A stretch of 58,741 nucleotides of DNA from Bacteroidia bacterium (GTDB lineage Bacteria > Bacteroidota > Bacteroidia > SpSt-205): NCBI GenBank assembly GCA_025057135.1, contig JANWXY010000027.1, positions 1 to 58,741 on the forward strand. Direction: 5' to 3'. Both the position numbers and the translations under genes were made by a program. Every line of letters begins with the position of its first letter. The stretch's first letter is position 1. The notes beneath the pieces were generated by a model. It was not told the origin of the DNA. It did not search any database and was given only the letters and a program-made list of their open reading frames with translations. This document shows, in pieces, positions 18,269 through 25,587 of this stretch.

Positions 18269-18561
18269 AGCCCATCCTACGAGTTTTGAATCCCTTCTAC
18301 TGGTTGCCTCGCCAAGTAGGGCTCTGGCTATACATAGCTTTCTGGCTACTTGTGTATGTAGCGACCCAATACAGAGCAGAAATCAAGGTCCGTCAGCTCT
18401 ACCAGCTCCGGCGTCAGCTCTCCGAAAAACGCGCTCAATATCTCCAACTCAACGCCAGCGTGAGCCAGAGACGAAGCTACTCTTCTCTCAAACCGGCTTT
18501 GGATAGTCTCGGATTAGAACTCCCAAAAGAAGCCCCGATTATCGTGCCGATCTATGAGTAA
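18265..18561 (+). CDS. ftsL: FtsL-like cell-division protein
   Basis: 98-residue bitopic membrane protein in the position of ftsL, between rsmH and ftsI. One transmembrane segment (LWLYIAFWLLVYVATQY) is followed by a heptad-rich periplasmic stretch (VRQLYQLRRQLSEKRAQYLQLNASV). Sequence conservation of FtsL is low, so the call rests on size, topology and position. Role: scaffold of the divisome with FtsB/FtsQ. Overlaps rsmH by ATGA and ftsI by 8 bases. Confidence 0.8.
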   Translation: MKPILRVLNPFYWLPRQVGLWLYIAFWLLVYVATQYRAEIKVRQLYQLRRQLSEKRAQYLQLNASVSQRRSYSSLKPALDSLGLELPKEAPIIVPIYE

Positions 18562-20605
18562 GACCTTGAAGCGGTTCTATATCTTCCTGATAGGAGCTGC
18601 ACTTTTGTGGATAGGGTTTCTGATTCGGCTGGGCTACCTTCAATGGAAGTATCGCAACATCTCGCCTTATGACCCTTATACACAACGCCCTTATCTGAAA
18701 CGAGTAGTTGGAGAACGCGGCAGCATATTTGGAAGAGATAATACCGTACTGGCTACAAGCATGCCCTTTTTCCGGGTAGCAGCGGACCCAGGGGCTTGGA
18801 GTGAAACAGAAGTGAAAGACTCCTTGAAACTCCTTGCAGAGGGATTGAGCCGCCTTTTCCCCGATGTGTATCCCAAACCCGAAAATGCCTATCGCTTTCT
18901 ACATGAACGATGGAAATCTGGGGATAGACATGTGTATCTCTTGCCCTATAAGTTATTACTTACCTATGCGCAGCAGAAAGCTGTGGCAGAACTTCCTCTT
19001 TTACGTCACAAACCGGGTCGGCGCGCCTTAGTCGTAGAAAAAATCACGCACAAGCGCTCTTACCCCTATGGCAGGTTAGCTCGGGCGACTCTGGGCTATT
19101 TAGTCAATGACTCGGTGGCATGGCGAGGATTAGAAAGCGCTTTCCACGAGGTGTTGAGCGGAGAGGAGCGGTGGATTCTCGTGCATCGCCTACCGAATGG
19201 GATTGAAATCCCTTTGGAGGACCTCACCGAGTTTGAGCCGCAGGCCGGAGCAGATGTTTTCACAACTATAGACCCTCATCTCCAAGACATCGTTACCCAA
19301 GCCTTAGAAAATGCCATCAAACGCCATCAAGCCAAAGACGGTGTGGCGATTCTGATGGAAGTGACCACTGGGGAAATTTTAGCCATAGCTAATGCAGGAG
19401 AGGAGTTCAATCATGCGGTGAGTACGCTCTGGGAGCCAGGTTCTACATTCAAGGTAGCTACTGCCGCCGCTCTGTTAGAAGCCCAGGCGATTCAGCCGGA
19501 TCAGCGTTTCCTCGTGCCCGCCAGCTTGAAGGTGGCTGACAGGACGCTCACTGATGGGCATGCGGGGGGCTCCATGACGTTTACCGAAGCTCTGGCGCGC
19601 TCAAGCAATGTTGCTTTCGCCAGCCTTTGTTACAAAACTTTTGGTCAAAACCCCGTTAGGTTTTACAGCTACTTGGAGCGCTTCCACCTTTTAGACAAGT
19701 CGGGGGTATCCCTTTACTCAGAGCCTAAACCGGCTTATATTCCCCCCAGGAGCAAATACTTCAATCCGACTACCCTCCCTTGGCTGGCTATCGGATATAA
19801 CATTCGGCTGACCCCCCTCCAAATTTTAGCTTTCTACAACGCCATCGCTAACGAAGGACGCTGGCTGCCCCCTAAACTCGTACGGGAAATCCGATACCCT
19901 GACGGCCAGATTCGGGTACCAGAGCTTCCTCTCCCTCAACGCATTATGAGCGTTCAGACAGCTACGACGCTGCGCCGGCTACTCCGAAAAGTAGTAGAGG
20001 AGGGTACAGCCCAGAGCATAGCCAATCCCCTCTACACTATTGCGGGCAAAACCGGCACAGCCAAGAAGGTGGAGCGCGGTACTTATGTCAATCGGTACCG
20101 AGCCTCATTTGTGGGTTTTTTTCCCGCAGAGCGCCCACGCTACTCTTGCATCGTCGTAATAGACGACCCTCAAGAAGGAGGGATTTATGGGGCAGAAGTT
20201 GCCGCCCCTGTTTTCAGAGAAATAGCTGATGCGATAGTTTTTCGGGATTTACAGGTAGCTCCTCGGATGTTGGACCCTTTACCTGACCGCCTCCAACCTA
20301 CCCTACCTGTCATGGTTCAGAAAAGGGTTGTCCCCTTGTACAATGTCCTCAGCATATCTACGCCCGATAGACCAGAAACACGATTCGTCCGCACACAGCC
20401 TAACACACATTATGTCCAGTTTTTACCACATAAAGCCCAACTTCCTGAGGCCGTCATAGGAATGAGTCTGCGCTCAGCCCTCGCTGAGTTAGAGAGTGCA
20501 GGTTATGCGGTTTATTGGCGAGGCAAAGGCCCGTTTGTTGTGCGCATAGAGCGCCGTTCTAATCGAGAAGTCCTATTAGAACTTGGAGATGAAGCGCCTT
20601 TCTGA
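18554..20605 (+). CDS. ftsI: Division-specific peptidoglycan transpeptidase FtsI (PBP3) with a PASTA domain
   Basis: 683 residues, cross-linking septal peptidoglycan. One N-terminal membrane segment (residues about 8-27), then the class B PBP dimerisation domain beginning VVGERGSIFGRDNTVLATS. The transpeptidase domain has S297-T-F-K300 (nucleophile), S350-S-N352 and K499-T-G501. The last about 65 residues (AVIGMSLRSALAELESAGYAVYWRGKG...) form a PASTA domain, common in Bacteroidota and Firmicutes FtsI/SpoVD-type enzymes. Overlaps ftsL and murE. Confidence 0.95.
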   Translation: MSKTLKRFYIFLIGAALLWIGFLIRLGYLQWKYRNISPYDPYTQRPYLKRVVGERGSIFGRDNTVLATSMPFFRVAADPGAWSETEVKDSLKLLAEGLSRLFPDVYPKPENAYRFLHERWKSGDRHVYLLPYKLLLTYAQQKAVAELPLLRHKPGRRALVVEKITHKRSYPYGRLARATLGYLVNDSVAWRGLESAFHEVLSGEERWILVHRLPNGIEIPLEDLTEFEPQAGADVFTTIDPHLQDIVTQALENAIKRHQAKDGVAILMEVTTGEILAIANAGEEFNHAVSTLWEPGSTFKVATAAALLEAQAIQPDQRFLVPASLKVADRTLTDGHAGGSMTFTEALARSSNVAFASLCYKTFGQNPVRFYSYLERFHLLDKSGVSLYSEPKPAYIPPRSKYFNPTTLPWLAIGYNIRLTPLQILAFYNAIANEGRWLPPKLVREIRYPDGQIRVPELPLPQRIMSVQTATTLRRLLRKVVEEGTAQSIANPLYTIAGKTGTAKKVERGTYVNRYRASFVGFFPAERPRYSCIVVIDDPQEGGIYGAEVAAPVFREIADAIVFRDLQVAPRMLDPLPDRLQPTLPVMVQKRVVPLYNVLSISTPDRPETRFVRTQPNTHYVQFLPHKAQLPEAVIGMSLRSALAELESAGYAVYWRGKGPFVVRIERRSNREVLLELGDEAPF

Positions 20606-22133
20606 ACTGTTACGCGCCCTGCCTAAGGTTCAGGTATGGCAGACGGGCACCGAAGATGTCTCTATCACCCAAATAACCGCCGACAGCAGAGCGGTACGAC
20701 CGGGCGCGCTTTTCGTAGCTTGGAGGGGCAAACAAACCGATGGGCATCAATACATTCCACAAGCTCTGGCAAAAGGGGCCGTCGCCCTACTCTTAGAAAA
20801 ATCCTCAGAAGCCCCCGCTGACATCCCTGTCCTTCTCGTAGAATCAGCAAGGGAAGCTTACGCCTATCTTTCAGCAGCATGGTTTGACTTCCCTGCGGAA
20901 AAGCTCAATATCGTCGGCATCACAGGCACGAACGGCAAAAGCTCCACGACTTACTATTTGTACCAGCTCCTGAGGGGCTTAGGCAAAAAGGTAGGACTCA
21001 TAGGCACAGTTTTCTGCTTAGCAGAGACGGAGACCCTGCCCGCTACGCTCACCACCCCCGACAGCTATGAACTGCACCGGCTTTTCCGGCACTTCGTAGA
21101 AAAGGGGATTACGCATGCAGTGATGGAAGTCAGTTCCATCGCCTTAGACCAATATCGTACAGCTGGGCTCAACTTCGCCGGAGCTATATTTACCAATCTC
21201 AGTCACGATCACTTAGACTATCACGGCACTTTCACCGCCTATCGGGATGCTAAAAAGAAACTCTTTGATGGGCTCTCTCCCCAAGCTTTTGCCCTTACGA
21301 ATGCTGACGACAAACATGGCACTTTCATGCTGCAAAATACCGCCGCTGAGAGATACGCCTACACACTGGAAGGGCGTGCAGATTTCAGCTTGCGTCTGCG
21401 CGAAGCCGGCCTATGGGGCATAGAATATGATTTGGCTCTAAGGTATGGTGAAGTCCAGACTAAAAAGCAGGGCATTCCCCTGATTATAGAAGAGCTTGGG
21501 CCGCTTAGTGCTTCTCTTTTAGGACGATTTCAGGCATACAACCTCATAGCCGCACTTGGGGCCGCTTTCCTCTTAGAGAGAGGCACGGAAGCAGCGAGCT
21601 TAAGAGACCTCTGGCGAGAACTGGGTCGGCTTTCCACCCTTCTCCATACCCTACCGGGGCGATTAGAACCTATATCCCTGCCTGAGGGGCGACTTGGACT
21701 GGTGGATTATGCCCATACACCTGATGCGGTAGAAAAGGTTCTGAAAGCCCTCAGGCCTCTGATTCCAGCTGAGGGGAAATTATTTGCCGTACTTGGAGCT
21801 GGGGGCGATCGCGATCGCGCCAAACGCGGGCCAATGGCTCAAATCGCTGCCCTTCATGCAGATACAGTCATTCTGACAAGCGACAATCCCCGTTCTGAGG
21901 ACCCTTTAGCCATCATAAGAGAAATGCTGGAAGGCGTACCATCCAGCCTACGCAGTAGAGTAGTCACTATCCCAGATCGCGCCGAAGCTATCCGTGTAGC
22001 TGTCCAACTCTCTCCACCTAAAAGCCTCGTGGCTGTGCTGGGAAAAGGACACGAGACTTATCAGGAGATTCAAGGAGTCCGTTATCCATTCAGCGACAGG
22101 GAAATCCTTCAATCGTTTTCGTATGCTCAATGA
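20589..22133 (+). CDS. murE: UDP-MurNAc-tripeptide synthetase MurE, meso-diaminopimelate type
   Basis: Adds the third stem residue to UDP-MurNAc-L-Ala-D-Glu in the cytoplasm. 514 residues. The ATP loop is GITGTNGKSSTTYYL, then VMEVSSIALDQYR and TNLSHDHLDYHGT. D432-N-P-R435 (in SDNPRSEDP) is the DNPR motif that selects meso-diaminopimelate over lysine, so the wall is expected to be DAP-type. ATG 20589, two codons into the open frame, is chosen. It overlaps the ftsI end by 17 bases. Confidence 0.95.
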   Translation: MKRLSELLRALPKVQVWQTGTEDVSITQITADSRAVRPGALFVAWRGKQTDGHQYIPQALAKGAVALLLEKSSEAPADIPVLLVESAREAYAYLSAAWFDFPAEKLNIVGITGTNGKSSTTYYLYQLLRGLGKKVGLIGTVFCLAETETLPATLTTPDSYELHRLFRHFVEKGITHAVMEVSSIALDQYRTAGLNFAGAIFTNLSHDHLDYHGTFTAYRDAKKKLFDGLSPQAFALTNADDKHGTFMLQNTAAERYAYTLEGRADFSLRLREAGLWGIEYDLALRYGEVQTKKQGIPLIIEELGPLSASLLGRFQAYNLIAALGAAFLLERGTEAASLRDLWRELGRLSTLLHTLPGRLEPISLPEGRLGLVDYAHTPDAVEKVLKALRPLIPAEGKLFAVLGAGGDRDRAKRGPMAQIAALHADTVILTSDNPRSEDPLAIIREMLEGVPSSLRSRVVTIPDRAEAIRVAVQLSPPKSLVAVLGKGHETYQEIQGVRYPFSDREILQSFSYAQ

Positions 22134-23532
22134 GCTGATGCGGTGGTTAGACGAGGCTCATGGTTTGCCGGGTATGCGCTTAGCCCAGTATATCAGTTTT
22201 CGCACCTTGATGGCTGCATTCACAGCAGGGGCAGTAGGTCTGCTTATAGGTCCCTTATTGATACGATGGCTGAAAAAAAATGCTTTCGGCGAGACCATAC
22301 GCTCAGAAGGACCGGCTACTCATATAGGAAAAAAAGGCACTCCAACAATGGGGGGGCTATTGATACTTATCAGCTTGGCTATGGGAGCTCTCCTATGGGG
22401 TGAGTGGAATAGCGCTTATTTATGGGCTCTGCTGGGGCTTGCGCTCTGGTTGGGTACAATAGGCTTTTTGGACGACTGGCTCAAACGCGCCCGTAGTAAG
22501 AAAGGGCTTCCGCCTCGTCTCAAGCTGCTTGGACAAGTCGGCGGGGCTCTGTGGCTGACGATGCTTATGTTCTTCGAGCCCAGTTTTCACAGCACACGAG
22601 AGAGAGTCCGAGCTGATGGGCACATTCGCCTATCGCCTCTCCTCGCAGAAGTGGGCTTCAAACGGGGAGACAAACTCATAGCAGTAGCAGGAGAACCTTT
22701 TTCATGGGAGAATTGGCGGTTCAGGCCGACCCGAGCGGATGGAAGCGCGCCGACCTCTTACACGGTACAAAGAGAAGGACAAACCCTACACCTCTATATC
22801 CCCGAAGGTCGAGCCTTTACCATCGCCGCTGAGCTCTTCGGGCAAGCTAAACCCGAAAGCCTCTTTCTGACCAACCTACCTTTTGTCAAAAACCAAGAAA
22901 TCGCCTACGGTACCTTTGGCGGTTGGGAAGCCCCTCTATGGCTTCGAGCCGTTATATATGGCCTCATCGTGCTCTTTATCCTGACTGCTACCAGTAATGC
23001 CTTCAATCTAACCGACGGACTGGATGGACTGGCTGTGGGAGTAGGCGCCATAGCATTCGTAAGTCTGGCAAGCTTTGCCTATTTCTCCAGCAATCGCATT
23101 TGGGCAGACTACTTCATGATACTATACCTTCCACATGCGGCGGAGGTAACGGTATTTGCTGGGGCGGTGGTGGGGGCATGTATTGCTTTCCTCTGGTATA
23201 ACGGATACCCTGCCCAGGTCTTCATGGGCGATACGGGCAGCCTGATGCTTGGGGGATTGATTGGAGCTATCGCCCTAATGGTGAAAAAAGAGCTTCTCCT
23301 GCCGCTAATAGCGGGCATTCCTCTGGCAGAGACGCTCTCTGTCATGCTTCAGGTAGCCTACTTCCGCTACACGAAACGCAAATACGGAGAAGGTCGCCGC
23401 ATCTTTCGGATGTCACCGCTGCATCATCATTTTGAGCTTAGCGGCTGGCATGAAGCGAAAGTAGTCATCCGATTTTGGATAGTAGCCGCGATTTTGAATG
23501 CCTTAGCCTTCATAACCCTCAAAATCAGATGA
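22123..23532 (+). CDS. mraY: Phospho-MurNAc-pentapeptide transferase MraY with a PDZ-like periplasmic insertion
   Basis: Transfers phospho-MurNAc-pentapeptide to undecaprenyl phosphate, forming lipid I. 469 residues, against about 360 in E. coli. Catalytic motifs are present: KKGTPTMGGL, GFLDDWLKRARSKKGLPPRLK, NAFNLTDGLDGLA, GDTGSLMLGG and the cytoplasmic SPLHHHFEL. The extra length lies at residues about 155-260, between the membrane segments before and after the catalytic Asp loop. In this periplasmic insertion, GFKRGDKLIAVAGEPF...TSYTVQREGQTLHLYIPEG reads like a PDZ core. Bacteroidota MraY often has a shorter insert here. Overlaps murE and murD. Confidence 0.95.
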   Translation: MLNELMRWLDEAHGLPGMRLAQYISFRTLMAAFTAGAVGLLIGPLLIRWLKKNAFGETIRSEGPATHIGKKGTPTMGGLLILISLAMGALLWGEWNSAYLWALLGLALWLGTIGFLDDWLKRARSKKGLPPRLKLLGQVGGALWLTMLMFFEPSFHSTRERVRADGHIRLSPLLAEVGFKRGDKLIAVAGEPFSWENWRFRPTRADGSAPTSYTVQREGQTLHLYIPEGRAFTIAAELFGQAKPESLFLTNLPFVKNQEIAYGTFGGWEAPLWLRAVIYGLIVLFILTATSNAFNLTDGLDGLAVGVGAIAFVSLASFAYFSSNRIWADYFMILYLPHAAEVTVFAGAVVGACIAFLWYNGYPAQVFMGDTGSLMLGGLIGAIALMVKKELLLPLIAGIPLAETLSVMLQVAYFRYTKRKYGEGRRIFRMSPLHHHFELSGWHEAKVVIRFWIVAAILNALAFITLKIR

Positions 23533-24896
23533 GCAGAATTGGCATTTGGGGGTTGGGAGAGAGCGGCGTCGGTGCAGCCCTCCTGGCGAAAAAACACGGA
23601 TATGAAACTATTTTACTCGCAGATAAACCGCCTGCCCCCTCCTACGCAGAGAAGCTCACCGCAGCAGGGCTATCATGGCACATTTCCTCGGAGCCCCTCT
23701 CTCTCCTCAGAGAAGTGGATATTGTGATTCGTAGCCCTGGCATTCGCCCAGATAACCCCCACCTTCAAGCCCTGAAGGCTACAACTTCTGTCATTTCCGA
23801 TTTGGAATGGGGCTGGCGGCACTTTCCTTCAACCGCACAGCTATGGCTAATCACCGGCTCAGCAGGAAAGAGTTCTACCACAGCCCTTTTAGCGCATACT
23901 TTGCGTACAAGCGGGCGACGCGCTATCGCCTGTGGAAATATCGGGTATAGCTTCTGCGCGGCGCTTGCCGAGGATTTACCCTATGACTACTATGTGGTAG
24001 AAGCCAGTTCTTTTCAGCTTTGGGATACTTTTTCGCTGATTCCCAACCTCATGGTGGTCACGGGCCTCGTACCTAATCATATTGACTGGCACGGCAGTTT
24101 GGAGGCTTATGTAGAAGCCAAGCTACACATTTTGCGCAGGCTATCCCCTGAAACGCACCTGATATTAGACGCAGACAGCTCGCTTCTGAAAGAGAAGCTC
24201 GAGACCTTTTCTACGAAAGCCAGAATCTGGCGATACGCTCAGAAAGCCGAGCCGGGCATACATGCATGGATGGATGGAAACCAACTCATATGTGATATGA
24301 AAAAGTCCGATGATACCGAAAGATGGGAAGTATCCTACGAGGGTACGCCTATTCAAGAGCTTCCCCAGCGGAAAAATGCCTTGGCAGCTGCCATTTCAGC
24401 CAGGCTGGCGGGGCTACGACGAGCGGATTTGCGCCGCTCCTTTGAGACAATAGAGAAAATGCCGCATCGCTTAGAGCAGGTAGCCCTAATCAATGGCGTC
24501 CTCTATGTGAATGACTCCAAAGCTACCACCACAGATGCGGTCTGGTACGCCCTGCAGAGTTTTGAGCGTCCAGTTATCTGGATAGCCGGAGGGGTAGATA
24601 AGGGGAATGACTGGGGTGAGATTTTAGATGTGGTGCGGGCTCGTGTCAAAGCTCTTATTTTGATTGGCATAGACCCTGAGCCCATTTACAGGGCATTCCA
24701 CGACACTGTTCCTGTGATTGAGCGAGCTGGGTCCATGCAAGAAGCCGTGAATAAAGCTCAAAGTCTCGCCCAGCCAGATGATGTGGTGATTTTATCTCCC
24801 GGATGTGCGAGCTTTGATTGGTATCGCAGCTATGAAGAACGGGGTAACGCTTTCCGTGAAGCTGTCGCAGCTCTCCAGCGTACCGAAGATGCCTAA
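23529..24896 (+). CDS. murD: UDP-MurNAc-L-alanine:D-glutamate ligase MurD
   Basis: Adds D-glutamate to UDP-MurNAc-L-alanine. 455 residues. N-terminal Rossmann domain with GIWGLGESGVGAALLAKK, ATP loop ITGSAGKSSTTALLAH, ASSFQLWDT, LVPNHIDWHGSLEAYVEAK and NDSKATTTDAVWYAL, then the C-terminal SPGCASFDWYRSYEERGNAFREAV. The start ATG overlaps the mraY stop (ATGA). It overlaps the CHAD-like gene by 8 bases. In most Bacteroidota ftsW follows here; it does not in this window. Confidence 0.95.
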   Translation: MSRIGIWGLGESGVGAALLAKKHGYETILLADKPPAPSYAEKLTAAGLSWHISSEPLSLLREVDIVIRSPGIRPDNPHLQALKATTSVISDLEWGWRHFPSTAQLWLITGSAGKSSTTALLAHTLRTSGRRAIACGNIGYSFCAALAEDLPYDYYVVEASSFQLWDTFSLIPNLMVVTGLVPNHIDWHGSLEAYVEAKLHILRRLSPETHLILDADSSLLKEKLETFSTKARIWRYAQKAEPGIHAWMDGNQLICDMKKSDDTERWEVSYEGTPIQELPQRKNALAAAISARLAGLRRADLRRSFETIEKMPHRLEQVALINGVLYVNDSKATTTDAVWYALQSFERPVIWIAGGVDKGNDWGEILDVVRARVKALILIGIDPEPIYRAFHDTVPVIERAGSMQEAVNKAQSLAQPDDVVILSPGCASFDWYRSYEERGNAFREAVAALQRTEDA

Positions 24897-25587
24897 GCCA
24901 TTTCGGATAGGTCTGCGCCGACTGCGCTCTTTATCCCCTAAAAGCATCTACCGCTTCCGAAGGAAAGTAAAGCGGCTACGAGTCTATTTAGCCCTGTATA
25001 ACTTTCCTGCGGACCCGCCCAGCAATCCGGCATTAGATAAGCTTTTTCGCCGAGCGGGCAAGCTGCGTCAGGCTTACCTACACATGGAATGGCTCCAAAC
25101 ACTCGCCCCTGAATGGAAAAAAGCTGCGAAGGCGGAGATTAAGTATCGCAAGCGCAGGCTCAGAAAAGTCCTCAAACCCTCGATAAAAGAGGTTCAAAAA
25201 GCTATCATGGAGTGGGAAAAGAGATTTCCCGAGCCATGGACCACCGCCGAGGGAATGCAGCTGTGGCAAGACCAAGGACGACACTGGACAGACTTTCACA
25301 AGGAGAAGCTGAGGGCTTTTCCTCCCCCTCCCTATACGTCAGAGCAGCTTCACGACTTACGAACCCTCCTCCGAAAGTGGGAGCTGGCAGGATACTGGGC
25401 TGACCTCCCAGAGTCCCCCCCAAAAGGATTGGCCACACTCTTGGGAGAAGCGCGAGACCTCTACCTCCTTCAAAAGTGGCTACGCAAGGTCGGGGCTGAA
25501 GACTCCTTATTGGAAACTGTGCAAAACCTACAAGAGCAAAAAACAACAGAAGCCCTTGTACAGTGGGAAACTTGGCGGTCATCATAG
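24889..25587 (+). CDS. CHAD-like basic helical protein in the ftsW position
   Basis: 232 residues, all helical and strongly basic (FRIGLRRLRSLSPKSIYRFRRKVKRLRVYLALYNF; KYRKRRLRKVLK). Two similar halves, each with an (I/L)xx(L/F)Rxxx(K/R)(R/K)xR helix, the second being QLHDLRTLLRKWELAGYW. This resembles CHAD domains, alpha-helical proteins that bind polyphosphate through basic faces. It is a tentative match and the histidine set is incomplete. The gene starts inside the end of murD and overlaps the TPR gene, so it is co-expressed with wall synthesis. The longer open frame (from 24805) would run back into murD and is not used. Confidence 0.55.
   Translation: MPKPFRIGLRRLRSLSPKSIYRFRRKVKRLRVYLALYNFPADPPSNPALDKLFRRAGKLRQAYLHMEWLQTLAPEWKKAAKAEIKYRKRRLRKVLKPSIKEVQKAIMEWEKRFPEPWTTAEGMQLWQDQGRHWTDFHKEKLRAFPPPPYTSEQLHDLRTLLRKWELAGYWADLPESPPKGLATLLGEARDLYLLQKWLRKVGAEDSLLETVQNLQEQKTTEALVQWETWRSS

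Noticed and set aside
22911-22918. TACCTTTG inside mraY as an internal promoter
   Set aside because: It codes for part of YGTFGG in mraY and no start codon follows at the expected distance that would open a plausible gene. It serves as the background occurrence of the octamer.
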